A stretch of 64,000 nucleotides of DNA from Sphingopyxis jiangsuensis (GCF_016734905.1 NZ_JAERPO010000002.1:310001-374000), one strand, 5' to 3'. Shown: positions 26,441 to 35,168, counted from the first letter of the stretch. The notes: generated from the letters alone by a model not told the origin. Program-made: numbers and translations.

Positions 26441-27424
26441 TTATTTGGGTTGGAGGGAACTCGCCGCCGAACGCGCCGCCTCGGTGCGCCAGGCGCGCGG
26501 CGACATGCCGAACGCGCCGCGAAAGGCGTGGCTGAAATGTGAAGCATCGGCAAAGCCATGCCGCATCGCGATTTCGGTGATGTTCAAATGCGCCGACGCA
26601 TGATCGGCAAGGTCGGCGCGCGCCGATTGCAGACGGCGCTCGCGGATCCAGGTGCCCACGGTCACCCCGAACTCCTCGAACAGTCGATGGAGATAACGCG
26701 GACTGAAGCGAAAGGCCTGCGCGATGGTCGCGGCCGAAAGCGACGGATCGCCCAGATGCGCAACGATATGATCCTGCACCCGGTTAAGCAGCGCGCGGCG
26801 AAAGCTGGTTCCGGCAAGCCGTTCGGGCGCGGGCCGAAAAGCGGCCGCGACCAGTTCGACCGTCGCGCGCAGCACCGCCGCGCGGTCCTGCGGCGCGACC
26901 GTGTCGACCGTCCGGTGGATCTGGCGCAGGTGCGACAGGAGGATCGCGCCGAGGCCCGCGCTGCCATCGACGGTCAGGCCGCACATGTCCTCGATGCCCG
27001 GAACGATGGTTTTGGCCATGCGGTGCGGGATCATGATCGACAGTTGGTGCAACTGGTCGCTGTTCTGGAACATCGCCGGACGCGTGCTGTCCCACACGGC
27101 TATCGTATCGCGGCGGACGACCGATTCATTGCGTCCCTGACGGAGCAGGCAATTGCCCTCGTCGAAATAGAGCAGGCAGAAATAATCGTCGGCGCCGCGC
27201 CGGACATCGTCGTGGGTGCGGTATCCCGTCACCGGATCGCAGACGATGTCGGTAAAGACGAAATCGTCGATCGCGCGGCGGCGCAGCTCGGCATGATAGG
27301 CGTCCGAGCCGGCGCGGCTCAGGCCCCAGTGAAAATGGGTCCGGTCGAACACTTCCTGAAACCCCGGCAATTGGCGCGGCGGCGGCAGGGAAGCGGACGT
27401 CCAGCGCTCTTCGCTTAGCAGCAT
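26441..27424 (-). CDS. AraC-family transcriptional regulator
   Basis: A 327-residue regulator with an N-terminal sensing domain of the AraC-binding-like type (residues about 30-200) and a C-terminal double HTH. The second HTH is marked by ITEIAMRHGFADASHFSHAFRGAFGMSP with the arginine-rich end. The start at 27424 is supported by GAGAGGGG upstream. It is the first gene of the minus-strand operon and divergent from the TonB receptor, with 277 bases between them. It is the likely activator of both arms of the cluster. Confidence 0.92.
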   Translation of the reverse strand: MLLSEERWTSASLPPPRQLPGFQEVFDRTHFHWGLSRAGSDAYHAELRRRAIDDFVFTDIVCDPVTGYRTHDDVRRGADDYFCLLYFDEGNCLLRQGRNESVVRRDTIAVWDSTRPAMFQNSDQLHQLSIMIPHRMAKTIVPGIEDMCGLTVDGSAGLGAILLSHLRQIHRTVDTVAPQDRAAVLRATVELVAAAFRPAPERLAGTSFRRALLNRVQDHIVAHLGDPSLSAATIAQAFRFSPRYLHRLFEEFGVTVGTWIRERRLQSARADLADHASAHLNITEIAMRHGFADASHFSHAFRGAFGMSPRAWRTEAARSAASSLQPK

Positions 27425-27701
27425 GGCACTGCCCCTCTCTCCGACTCCGCAGGCTAGGGCGTTCGGGCCGCCGATGCAATCGGCGCGCCGCAAGGGTTCG
27501 CGCCCATACAAAAACCTGTGCGCCCCCATACAATTTTCGCCGGAAAACCAGTCGGTTTGGCGTGACAAGGCGCCCGACGCCCGGTTCGCCCTCAGTCAAA
27601 TTTTGCGCCGCTCCGACACATGCAGTTGCCGCCGCCGCGCCTAGAAGGAGGGAGAAGAGGCCGATCCAACGCAGGTGGGCCGAGACCATGGAGGGGAATA
27701 T

Positions 27702-29918
27702 ATGTCGAACCAGTTCCGGATCGGGCTGTATATGGCGGCGGCTACCACGGCCCTTGCCGTCAGCGCGCCCGCCTTTGCCCAAGAGACAACCGCGCCCGAG
27801 CAGGGCGGCGTAGGCGATATCGTCGTGACGGCACAGAAACGCGCCCAGAATCTGCAGGACGTGCCGATTTCGGTCACAGCCTTCGACGACACGGCGATCA
27901 AGGAAGCGGGCTTCACCAACAGCCTGTCGATCGGCGATCAGGTCCCCAATCTGGAGATCAAGACGTTCGGCGGCGTCCCCAACATCTTCATCCGCGGCGT
28001 CGGCAACAACGACTTCAACGCCTCGTCGATCGGCCCGATCAGCATCTATCGCGACGATGTGGTCGTCGCATCGACCGGCAGCCAGATCTTCTCGCTGTTC
28101 GACCTCGAGCGGATTGAGGTCGTGCGCGGTCCGCAAGGCACCTTGTTCGGCAAGAACACCACCGGCGGCGCGATCCAGTTCTTCTCCAAGCTCCCCGACG
28201 ATATCTTCGAGGGCAACGCCCGCGTCGGCTATGGCCGGTTCGACCTGTTCGAGGCCGAGGCGGCGGCCAGCCTGCCGCTCGCCGAGGGCCTGTCGATGCG
28301 CGTCGCCGGGATCGTCCGTCGGCGCGACGGCGAAAAGACCAATCTTTTTAACGGAGAAGACGTCATCAACGTCGATGAGGCCGCGGCGCGGGCCATCATT
28401 CGCTGGCAGCCGTCGAGCGACACCGACATTCGCTTGTCGGTCGGCGGCGGACGCGACCGCAGCGACTATCTGGAAAACAAGCCCGTCGGGACGATCAACG
28501 GCGCCGACCTGTTCGGCTATACCGATCCCTTCCCCGACAAGGCGAACCTGCTCAACTTCAACGGGCCGTCGCGCAACTACAGCGACAATGTCTTCGTCAA
28601 TCTCAGCGTCGCGCAGGATTTCGGCGACTTTTCCTTCCGGTCGCTGACCGGGTACGACAAGAGCGAGGTCGACAACCGCGTCGACGTCGACGGCGGACCG
28701 TTCCGCATCGACGAGATCGTGTTCCTGACCGACGCCGAACAGGTCACGCAGGAGTTCCAGCTCTCCTATGACCGCGGCCCGCTCAATGCGATCGTCGGCC
28801 TCTATTATTTTCAGGAGGATCTCGACGCCGACAGCGACGCCGACCTGCTCGGCGAGCTCACCTTCGCCCAGGGCGCGCTGCCGCTGATCACGCGCGCGAC
28901 GCGCAAGAACAAGGCCTATGCCATCTATGGCCAGGCAAGCTATGCGGTCATCCCCACGCTGCGGCTGACGCTCGGCGGACGCTACACGATCGACAAGGTA
29001 CGCGCGACGCACCGCGCCGACCTGATCGAAGGCTATTTCGACGCCGACATCCCCAACGGCACGCCGGTGCCGCTCGTCCCGTTCGCATCGCTGAAGGACA
29101 CGTTCAAATCCTTCTCGTGGCGCGTGTCGGCCGATCTCGACGTCACCGACGATATCCTCGCCTATGCGAGCATCGACCGCGGCTTCAAGGCGGGCGGGTT
29201 CAACATCGGGATCATCACCAGCGTCGCCGAACGCACGCAGGTCGATCCCGAATATCTGACTTCCTATGAGATTGGGCTGAAGACCACCCTCTTCGACCGC
29301 CGCCTGCGGCTGAACCTGTCGGCCTTCTATTATGACTATACCGATCTGCAGGTGCTGTCGGTCAACCGCCAGGCGGGAAGCGCGGTGCCGACGCTCGGGC
29401 TCGACAATGCGGCCGACGCGACGATCAAGGGGATCGAGGTCGAAGCGACCGCGGTGCCGACCGACTGGCTCGACCTCGGGCTCAATATGGGCATCCTCGA
29501 CGCCACATATAAAAACTACCTCTCGGGCGCGATCGACCCGGTGACCGGCGATCCGCGCGACTTTTCGGGCAACCGCATGCCGGGCGCGCCGAAATTCACC
29601 GCCTCGACCTTTGCACAGGTGACGATCCCCGTCGGCGATTTCGAAACGCGCTGGCGCGTCGAATATAACTATACGGGCAAGAAATATTACAACAACGCCG
29701 AGGACGAGCTGATCAGCTCGGGCGAAGGCTATGGGCTGCTCAACCTGCGCTTTGCCTTCGCCAACCCCGACCAGGGGTGGGAACTTGCCGCCTGGGCAAA
29801 GAATGTCACCGGCAAGGCCTATATCGTCGACGCCACCGACACGAGCGGCTTCGGGTTCGTGCCCCGCTATTATGGCGAACGCGCGACCTATGGCGCCGAA
29901 CTTTCCTTCCGTTTCTGA
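27702..29918 (+). CDS. TonB-dependent receptor of the catabolic cluster
   Basis: A 738-residue outer-membrane receptor. A signal peptide ends near residue 28 (SAPAFAQ), followed by a TonB-box-like DIVVTAQKR and a plug with LQDVPISVTAF, RGVGNNDFNAS and VVRGPQGTLFGKNTTGGAI. The barrel ends in phenylalanine (ELSFRF). The VTAQKRxQxLQDVPISV pattern is typical of the large sphingomonad family of receptors for aromatic and other small organic compounds. GAGGGGAA lies 8 bases before the ATG. The cupin and acyl-CoA synthetase genes follow at 17 and 4 bases, so import and catabolism are co-transcribed. Confidence 0.93.
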   Translation: MSNQFRIGLYMAAATTALAVSAPAFAQETTAPEQGGVGDIVVTAQKRAQNLQDVPISVTAFDDTAIKEAGFTNSLSIGDQVPNLEIKTFGGVPNIFIRGVGNNDFNASSIGPISIYRDDVVVASTGSQIFSLFDLERIEVVRGPQGTLFGKNTTGGAIQFFSKLPDDIFEGNARVGYGRFDLFEAEAAASLPLAEGLSMRVAGIVRRRDGEKTNLFNGEDVINVDEAAARAIIRWQPSSDTDIRLSVGGGRDRSDYLENKPVGTINGADLFGYTDPFPDKANLLNFNGPSRNYSDNVFVNLSVAQDFGDFSFRSLTGYDKSEVDNRVDVDGGPFRIDEIVFLTDAEQVTQEFQLSYDRGPLNAIVGLYYFQEDLDADSDADLLGELTFAQGALPLITRATRKNKAYAIYGQASYAVIPTLRLTLGGRYTIDKVRATHRADLIEGYFDADIPNGTPVPLVPFASLKDTFKSFSWRVSADLDVTDDILAYASIDRGFKAGGFNIGIITSVAERTQVDPEYLTSYEIGLKTTLFDRRLRLNLSAFYYDYTDLQVLSVNRQAGSAVPTLGLDNAADATIKGIEVEATAVPTDWLDLGLNMGILDATYKNYLSGAIDPVTGDPRDFSGNRMPGAPKFTASTFAQVTIPVGDFETRWRVEYNYTGKKYYNNAEDELISSGEGYGLLNLRFAFANPDQGWELAAWAKNVTGKAYIVDATDTSGFGFVPRYYGERATYGAELSFRF

Positions 29919-29935
29919 CCAAGGACGCACGAACG

Positions 29936-30328
29936 ATGCTGGATGAACGCCTGACGACCGCCGAAATGATGAAATGGGCGCCGCTTGCCGAGGGGATCGA
30001 ATTCACCCTGCTCTATTCGAGCGCCGAGACCGGCCGCTGGACCGTGTTGTTCCGTGCGCAGCCGGGCAGCTTCTTCGGCCCGCATCTCCACCTCGGCGCG
30101 GGCGAATATTATGTGCTGAAGGGGCGGATGACCTATCGCATGGGCGAGGCGCCGGCGGGGGCCTATGGTTATGAACCGCTCGACGTCATCCACGAGCACA
30201 CGGCCTTTCCCGAATATACGGAATTGCTTTTCACCAATTACGGACCGGTTGCCTTTCTCGACGAAAAGGGCGAGATTTCATCGATCCTGGACCATAAATT
30301 GCTCGAGGAGCTGATGGCGGCGGCGTGA
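29936..30328 (+). CDS. Cupin dioxygenase of the acetylacetone-cleaving (Dke1) type
   Basis: A 130-residue single-domain cupin. From memory of Acinetobacter Dke1, the sequence aligns through LLYSSAETGRWTVLF, GPHLHLGAGEYYVLKGRM, IHEHTAFPEYTE and GPVAFLDEKG. The Dke1 three-histidine Fe(II) site corresponds to His50, His52 and His86 here. Dke1 splits 2,4-pentanedione with O2 into acetate and methylglyoxal. The related 2,4'-dihydroxyacetophenone dioxygenase is another possibility. The start at 29936 gives a compact protein slightly shorter than Dke1. It is co-directional between the receptor and an acyl-CoA synthetase. The substrate is inferred, not shown. Confidence 0.78.
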   Translation: MLDERLTTAEMMKWAPLAEGIEFTLLYSSAETGRWTVLFRAQPGSFFGPHLHLGAGEYYVLKGRMTYRMGEAPAGAYGYEPLDVIHEHTAFPEYTELLFTNYGPVAFLDEKGEISSILDHKLLEELMAAA

Positions 30329-30332
30329 TCCG

Positions 30333-32201
30333 ATGAGTGCAAGCTATGACGAAGTCCGTGCCGCCAGCCTTGCCGACCCCGACGCCTTCTGGCTGGGCGC
30401 GGCGGCGGCGATCGACTGGGACACCCCGCCCGATAGGGGATGGGTCGAAGGCGAAGGATGGTTCGCCGGTGCGCGGCTCAACACATGCCGCAACGCCGTC
30501 GATCGCCATGTCGAGGCGGGGCGCGGCGGCGACACCGCCGTCATTTACGAAAGCCCCGTAACCGGGACGCGCCGCCTGATCAGCTTTTCCGAACTGCGCG
30601 ATGAGGTCGCGCGCACGGCAGGAATGCTGGCCGCGCTCGGCGTCACCAAGGGCGACCGCGTCGTCATCTATATGCCGATGATCCCCGAAACACTGTTCGC
30701 CATGCTCGCGTGCGCGCGGCTCGGGGCGGTTCATTCGGTGGTGTTCGGTGGCTTCGCGCCGCCCGAACTTGCCAAGCGCGTCGACGATGCGACGCCGAAA
30801 ATCCTCCTCACGGCGTCGTGCGGGATCGAAGGCAGCCGCATTGTCCCCTACAAACCGCTCGTCGACGAAGCGCTCGAACTCGCGCGGCACCCGATCGACC
30901 ATGTCGTCCTGCTCCAGCGCGACGCCTGCGAGGCGTCGATGACCGCAGCACGCGACCTCGATTGGGCCGAAGCCTTTGCGGGCGCCGCGCCCGCGCCGTG
31001 CGTGCCGGTTGCGGCGACCGATCCGCTCTACATCCTCTACACCTCGGGCACCACGGGGACGCCCAAGGGCGTGGTCCGCCAGAATGGCGGCCATGCCGTC
31101 GCACTCGCGTGGAGCATGGCCAATATTTATGGCGTGCACCCCGGCGACACCTTCTGGGCGGCGTCGGATGTCGGCTGGGTCGTCGGCCACAGCTATATCG
31201 TCTATGGTCCGCTGCTCGCCGGGTGCACGACGCTGCTTTTCGAGGGAAAGCCGGTCGGGACGCCCGACGCCGGAACCTTCTGGCGCACCATTGTCGACCA
31301 TGACGTCGACGTGTTTTTCACCGCCCCCACCGCGATCCGCGCGATCCGCAAGGAAGACCCCGACGGCGGCTTCATCGATGCGACCGGAACCGGACGTCTT
31401 AAGGCGATGTTCCTTGCGGGCGAGCGCGCCGACCCGAGCACGATCGAATGGGCGGAACGGCATTTGAAACTGCCGGTGATCGACCATTGGTGGCAAACCG
31501 AACTCGGATGGCCCGCGATTGCCACCTGTTTCGGACTTGGCGACACGCGCCGCCGCGCCGGAAGTGCGGGCTTTCCCGTACCCGGCTTTCGCTTTGCTCT
31601 GTTCGACGAAGCGGGATGCGGCGCAGGCAGCGCCAGCGACGGGCGTCTCGCCATCAAGGCGCCGCTACCTCCGGGATGCTTTTCAACCCTGTGGAACAAC
31701 GAAGCCGGATACGCGCGATCCTTTGAAAGCTTCCCTGGCTTTTATGAAACGGGTGATGCGGGCCATATCGACGGCGACGGCTTCCTGCACATCATGGGGC
31801 GCACCGACGACATCATCAACGTCGCGGGGCACCGGCTGTCCACAGGACAGATCGAGGAGATCATCGCCGGCCATCCCGCCATCGCCGAATGCGCCGTCGT
31901 CGGCGCCGACGACAGAATCAAGGGCATGGTGCCTTGCGCATTTGCCGTGGTAAAGTCGGGCGCTCCCCGAAACGATGAACTCGCGAGCGAGATTATTGCG
32001 CGCGTCCGCGGCAAACTCGGGCCCGTTGCGGCGTTGAAGCGCGTGTGCATCGTCGACGTGCTTCCGAAAACCCGATCGGGCAAGATCTTGCGTGCGGTGA
32101 TACGCCGTCTGGTCAACGGCGAGGATGTGGACGCGCCGCCCACGATCGAAAATCCGGATGCCTTGATAGCGATCAGAGCCAGCTTGAGGGGAACATCATA
32201 G
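30333..32201 (+). CDS. Propionyl/acetyl-CoA synthetase-like AMP-forming ligase
   Basis: A 622-residue adenylate-forming ligase of the PrpE/Acs branch. It has YTSGTTGTPKGVVRQNGGH near 236-254, SDVGWVVGHSYIVYGPLLAG, a WWQTELGWP motif, GRTDDIINVAGHRLST and a catalytic lysine in TRSGKILR near 585. The RQNGGH and HSYIVY segments favour propionyl-CoA synthetase. It activates a short carboxylic acid to its CoA ester, a natural fate for the acid released by the cupin. The stop overlaps the end of an integrase remnant on the opposite strand. Confidence 0.9.
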   Translation: MSASYDEVRAASLADPDAFWLGAAAAIDWDTPPDRGWVEGEGWFAGARLNTCRNAVDRHVEAGRGGDTAVIYESPVTGTRRLISFSELRDEVARTAGMLAALGVTKGDRVVIYMPMIPETLFAMLACARLGAVHSVVFGGFAPPELAKRVDDATPKILLTASCGIEGSRIVPYKPLVDEALELARHPIDHVVLLQRDACEASMTAARDLDWAEAFAGAAPAPCVPVAATDPLYILYTSGTTGTPKGVVRQNGGHAVALAWSMANIYGVHPGDTFWAASDVGWVVGHSYIVYGPLLAGCTTLLFEGKPVGTPDAGTFWRTIVDHDVDVFFTAPTAIRAIRKEDPDGGFIDATGTGRLKAMFLAGERADPSTIEWAERHLKLPVIDHWWQTELGWPAIATCFGLGDTRRRAGSAGFPVPGFRFALFDEAGCGAGSASDGRLAIKAPLPPGCFSTLWNNEAGYARSFESFPGFYETGDAGHIDGDGFLHIMGRTDDIINVAGHRLSTGQIEEIIAGHPAIAECAVVGADDRIKGMVPCAFAVVKSGAPRNDELASEIIARVRGKLGPVAALKRVCIVDVLPKTRSGKILRAVIRRLVNGEDVDAPPTIENPDALIAIRASLRGTS

Positions 32202-32499
32202 CCCAGGTGCAACGCAATTTGGCTGATGGGGACTATCCGCCTTTAGGATCAACGCATCTTCAACATCGACGCCAAAGTGCCGCACAGCATTTTCAATCTT
32301 GGTGTGACCAATCAGAATCGGCGCGGCACGCAAATTCCCGGTCGCCTTGCAGATGCGCGATGCCTTCGTTCGGCGTAACGAATGGGCGTAATCTTCGCTT
32401 CGTATACCAACCGACGAGACGCGCATGATGACGCGTGCTCAACTGCGCCGGCAAGAGCGCCAGATCCGCTTGCAGGGGACCCGCGGAACTACGCCACAA
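32196..32499 (-). pseudogene. Frameshifted C-terminal remnant of a tyrosine recombinase (integrase)
   Basis: Two overlapping minus-strand frames together read like the C-terminal end of a XerC-type integrase. The first frame gives LSTRHHARLV near 32442-32413. The second frame continues VSSVGIRSEDYAHSLRRTKAS, then GNLRAAPILIGHTKIE and VRHFGVDVEDAL down to 32198. The frame change is near 32414. In intact relatives the last block reads VRYLGV and supplies the catalytic tyrosine; here it is histidine. The N-terminal part is absent. It lies between the acyl-CoA synthetase and tRNA-Arg, facing away from the tRNA 3' end, as expected for an integrase beside its attachment site. Confidence 0.75.
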
Positions 32500-32550
32500 T
32501 GCGCTATCCGGCGATAGTTTACTGAAATATCTGAATTGTTTGCATGTGCA

Positions 32551-32627
32551 TGGTGCGCCCGGCAGGATTCGAACCTGCGACCACCCGCTTAGAAGGCGGG
32601 TGCTCTATCCAGCTGAGCTACGGGCGC
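32551..32627 (-). tRNA. tRNA-Arg (anticodon UCU)
   Basis: A complete 77-base cloverleaf on the minus strand with encoded CCA. The acceptor stem is GCGCCCG/CGGGCGC with discriminator A. The D-arm contains AGCTCAGCTGGAT. The anticodon stem is CCCGC/GCGGG with loop CTTCTAA (anticodon TCT). The T-arm contains GGTTCGAATCC. It reads AGA codons, which are rare in this GC-rich genome. Its 3' end points at the integrase remnant and the catabolic cluster. Confidence 0.97.
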
Positions 32628-32685
32628 CCCGGGGTGGCGAATAGCGTGGTTTGCGTCCGGCGCAAAGCGCGTTAAGCAGCGCGGC

Positions 32686-33441
32686 ATGGAAACGCCCCCC
32701 TCCCCTGCGGCCGAAGCTGCGCCCGCGCGCGTCGCCGCCGCGAGCGTGCGGCATTTCCGCTATTACGACCTGGTGATGGCGGCGTTCGTCGCGATCCTGC
32801 TGCTCTCGAACATCATCGGCGCGTCGAAGCCGAGCTTCGTCGCACTGCCCGACGGCAGCCAATGGGCATTCGGCGCCGGGGTGCTCTTCTTCCCGATCAG
32901 CTACATCATCGGCGACATATTGACCGAGGTCTACGGCTATGCGCGCGCGCGGCGGGTGATCTGGACGGGTTTCGCCGCACTTGCCTTCATGGCGCTGATG
33001 GCGTGGGTCGTCGTCGCGTTGCCGCCCGCCGACGGCTGGCCGGGGCAGGACGCCTATGAGTTCGTGTTCGGCAACAGCTGGCGCATCGTGCTCGCGTCGA
33101 TGGCCGCCTTTTGGGTCGGCGAATTCGCCAACTCCTATGTTCTCGCGCGCATGAAGATATGGACCGGCGGACGCTTCCTCTGGGCGCGAACGATCGGCTC
33201 GACTGTCGTCGGCCAGGGTCTCGACAGCCTGATATTCTACCCGCTCGCCTTTTACGGGCTTGCCGGATGGCCGGTCGAGCAGCTTTATCAGGTCGTGCTG
33301 TCGCAATGGCTGATCAAGACAGCGTGGGAAGCCGCGCTGACGCCGGTAACCTATTGGGCGGTCGGTGCGTTGAAGCGGCGCGAGGGTGTCGACGTCTTTG
33401 ACGAGGGCACCGATTTCACGCCTTTTGGAGCCAAGGTTTGA
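32686..33441 (+). CDS. yhhQ: Queuosine precursor transporter (YhhQ/QPTR family)
   Basis: A 251-residue inner-membrane protein with about six transmembrane helices. Typical segments are LLLSNIIGASKPS near the N-terminus, FFPISYIIGDILTEVYGYARAR near 65-86, and RTIGSTVVGQGLDSLIFY near 166-183. This family (formerly DUF165) imports the queuosine precursors preQ0/preQ1. The first 30 residues are a proline/alanine-rich extension. A small membrane-protein gene follows 4 bases later. Confidence 0.92.
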   Translation: METPPSPAAEAAPARVAAASVRHFRYYDLVMAAFVAILLLSNIIGASKPSFVALPDGSQWAFGAGVLFFPISYIIGDILTEVYGYARARRVIWTGFAALAFMALMAWVVVALPPADGWPGQDAYEFVFGNSWRIVLASMAAFWVGEFANSYVLARMKIWTGGRFLWARTIGSTVVGQGLDSLIFYPLAFYGLAGWPVEQLYQVVLSQWLIKTAWEAALTPVTYWAVGALKRREGVDVFDEGTDFTPFGAKV

Positions 33442-33445
33442 CACG

Positions 33446-33832
33446 ATGACGCTGGTGCAACTGGCCGCCCTGTTTCAGGAGCAGAAGCTGTGGATCGTAT
33501 CCGCGAGCGACCTCAGCAAGGATGCGCTCCACATCTATTTCGGGCTGGGTCTGTTTCTGGCGGTCCGCCTGCTGTGGCGCTGGCGCGGTGGCTGGATTGC
33601 AGCATGGATCGCGACCTTTGCGATGGCCTGCGCCGGCGAATGGCTCGACATCGTCGCGGAAATCACGCGATCGACGCTACAGCCCGACACGGCACACTTG
33701 CACGACATCTGGAATACGATGTTCTGGCCGACGGTGCTTATGCTCGTCGGCCGATGGCTGCAACCGCAGCTGTCCCGCGCGACTGCGACGCCGTCAGGCG
33801 AGGACGCCGAGCGCCGCCTCAAACAGGCGTAG
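33446..33832 (+). CDS. Small membrane protein of unknown function
   Basis: A 128-residue protein with three predicted helices (about 28-45, 49-68 and 90-107). It has a conserved-looking [10 protein letters not shown] segment between the second and third. It begins 4 bases after the transporter stop, so the two are probably co-transcribed. The last 39 bases overlap the 3' end of purQ on the other strand. It resembles VanZ-like small proteins only in size and topology; no function is assigned. Confidence 0.75.
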   Translation: MTLVQLAALFQEQKLWIVSASDLSKDALHIYFGLGLFLAVRLLWRWRGGWIAAWIATFAMACAGEWLDIVAEITRSTLQPDTAHLHDIWNTMFWPTVLMLVGRWLQPQLSRATATPSGEDAERRLKQA

Positions 33833-34459
33833 CCCGTCGGTGCCGCCGTGCGCGCGGTCGATCGCGCGCTCGGGGTGCGGCATCATGCCGAGCACGTTGC
33901 CCGCGTCGCCCAGAACGCCCGCGATGTCGCGCGCCGATCCGTTGACCCCGTCGAGATAACGGAACGCCACGCGCCCCTCGCCCTCGATCCGGTCGAGCGT
34001 CGCCGCATCGGCGAAATAATTGCCGTCATGATGCGCAACCGGAATGTCGATCGTCTCGCCCGCCTGATAGGCGGCGGTGAACAGCGACTGGCTGTTCTCG
34101 ACCTTCAGCGACACGGTGCGGCATACGAAGTTCAGCCCCGCGTTGCGCATCAGCGCGCCGGGAAGCAGCCCCGCCTCGGTCAGAACCTGAAAACCGTTGC
34201 ACACGCCGAGGACGGGCACGCCGCGCGCCGCCGCGTCAGCAACCGCGCGCAGGATCGGCGAACGCGCCGCCATCGCGCCCGAGCGGAGATAATCGCCATA
34301 GGAGAAGCCGCCGGGCAACGCGATGAAGTCGGTGCCATCGGGAAGCGCCGTCTCGCGGTGCCACACCATCGCGGGCGCGCGGCCGGTGACGGTTTCGAGC
34401 GCGACCGCCATGTCGCGGTCGCAATTGGAGCCGGGAAAGACGATGACGGCGGTCTTCAT
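33794..34459 (-). CDS. purQ: Phosphoribosylformylglycinamidine synthase subunit PurQ
   Basis: A 221-residue class I glutamine amidotransferase subunit of the three-part FGAM synthase (PurS-PurQ-PurL). It opens with [13 protein letters not shown]. The nucleophile is in GVCNGFQ, with the oxyanion segment [12 protein letters not shown]. The catalytic His-Glu pair is in PHPERA near the C-terminus. It supplies ammonia for the fourth step of purine synthesis. It follows purS by 22 bases. The purL gene is not in this window. Confidence 0.97.
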   Translation of the reverse strand: MKTAVIVFPGSNCDRDMAVALETVTGRAPAMVWHRETALPDGTDFIALPGGFSYGDYLRSGAMAARSPILRAVADAAARGVPVLGVCNGFQVLTEAGLLPGALMRNAGLNFVCRTVSLKVENSQSLFTAAYQAGETIDIPVAHHDGNYFADAATLDRIEGEGRVAFRYLDGVNGSARDIAGVLGDAGNVLGMMPHPERAIDRAHGGTDGLRLFEAALGVLA

Positions 34460-34481
34460 GGCGCGGGTTCCTTCGTACCGG

Positions 34482-34712
34482 TCAGGGACGTTCGATGCGG
34501 TAGTTTTCGATCACTGTGTTCGCGAGCAGCTTCGCGCACATCGCGTCGAGATCGGCGTCGGTTACGTCGTCGGCAACCTCCAGTTCGATGAAGCGCCCCG
34601 CGCGCACATCGCTGACGCCGGCAAATCCCAGTCCTTCGAGCGCATGATGGATCGCCTTGCCCTGCGGGTCGAGGACCCCGGTCTTGAGCGTCACATAGAC
34701 ATTCACTTTCAT
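34482..34712 (-). CDS. purS: Phosphoribosylformylglycinamidine synthase subunit PurS
   Basis: A 76-residue PurS, the small bridging subunit that lets PurQ and PurL associate. It has [21 protein letters not shown] at the start and a C-terminal [13 protein letters not shown], both typical. It is upstream of purQ in the same operon, and its start is divergent from bfd. Confidence 0.96.
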   Translation of the reverse strand: MKVNVYVTLKTGVLDPQGKAIHHALEGLGFAGVSDVRAGRFIELEVADDVTDADLDAMCAKLLANTVIENYRIERP

Positions 34713-34815
34713 CGGGGCAGACCTTTGTTCGAGCGGGCGGGAATCTGGCCGCGCCTATGCCCGCGAATCACCCGAACGGCAAGGGGCGTGCGAGGGTAAA
34801 AAGCGCCTCTTCGGA

Positions 34816-34857
34816 TTGCGAACCAGTCGCAACTTTCTTGTTGCGAATCGGTCGCAC
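34816..34857 (+). promoter_or_regulatory. Tandem palindromic operators upstream of bfd
   Basis: Two near-identical 17-base elements start 25 bases apart: TTGCGA-ACCAG-TCGCAA (perfect 6-base arms) and TTGCGA-ATCGG-TCGCAC (one mismatch). They lie 37-78 bases before the bfd start. The TGCGA arms resemble alphaproteobacterial iron-regulator (Fur/Irr) boxes. Since bfd and bfr are classic iron-responsive genes, an iron regulator is the natural candidate. The regulator itself is inferred. Confidence 0.6.
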
Positions 34858-34893
34858 TAGCCGTAAAGAGGAGTTGCTGAGAAGGATTCGCAC

Positions 34894-35067
34894 ATGGTCG
34901 TCTGTGTCTGCAACGCAATAAAGGAAAGCCAGCTGCGCGATGTCGCGCGGAGCGGCCAGTTGCGCTGCGCGAAGGCGGCCTACGCGCAAATGGGTCGCAA
35001 ACCCAAATGCGGACAGTGCCTGAATTTCGCTCGCAATATCATCAGCGACGTCGCCGCGACCGCCTGA
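34894..35067 (+). CDS. bfd: Bacterioferritin-associated ferredoxin
   Basis: A 57-residue [2Fe-2S] protein. Cysteines at 4 and 6 (CVC) and 39 and 42 (CGQC) give the C-x-C...C-x2-C spacing of Bfd, within a BFD-like helix-turn-helix fold. It donates electrons to the haem of bacterioferritin so that stored iron is released. AAGAGGAG lies in the leader. The bfr gene follows 101 bases downstream on the same strand with its own promoter. A double palindrome lies just upstream. Confidence 0.93.
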   Translation: MVVCVCNAIKESQLRDVARSGQLRCAKAAYAQMGRKPKCGQCLNFARNIISDVAATA

Positions 35068-35096
35068 TTTTTCTAGGAAAACCGTCACTTTCACCC

Positions 35097-35126
35097 TTGG
35101 CCTGACGGGTCCGGGAGGCGTATAAT
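35097..35126 (+). promoter_or_regulatory. Candidate sigma-70 promoter of bfr
   Basis: A perfect TATAAT at 35121-35126 follows a TTGGCC at 35097-35102 with an 18-base spacer. The bfr ATG is 43 bases downstream of the -10. This would let bfr be transcribed independently of bfd. Confidence 0.55.
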
Positions 35127-35168
35127 GCGCCTATTATCCCATCCCCGGACACAGAACAGGACAAGACA

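Noticed and set aside
27126-29930. A 934-codon minus-strand frame across the TonB receptor
   Set aside because: It mirrors the receptor gene codon for codon, has no recognisable domain, and the receptor on the plus strand is certain.
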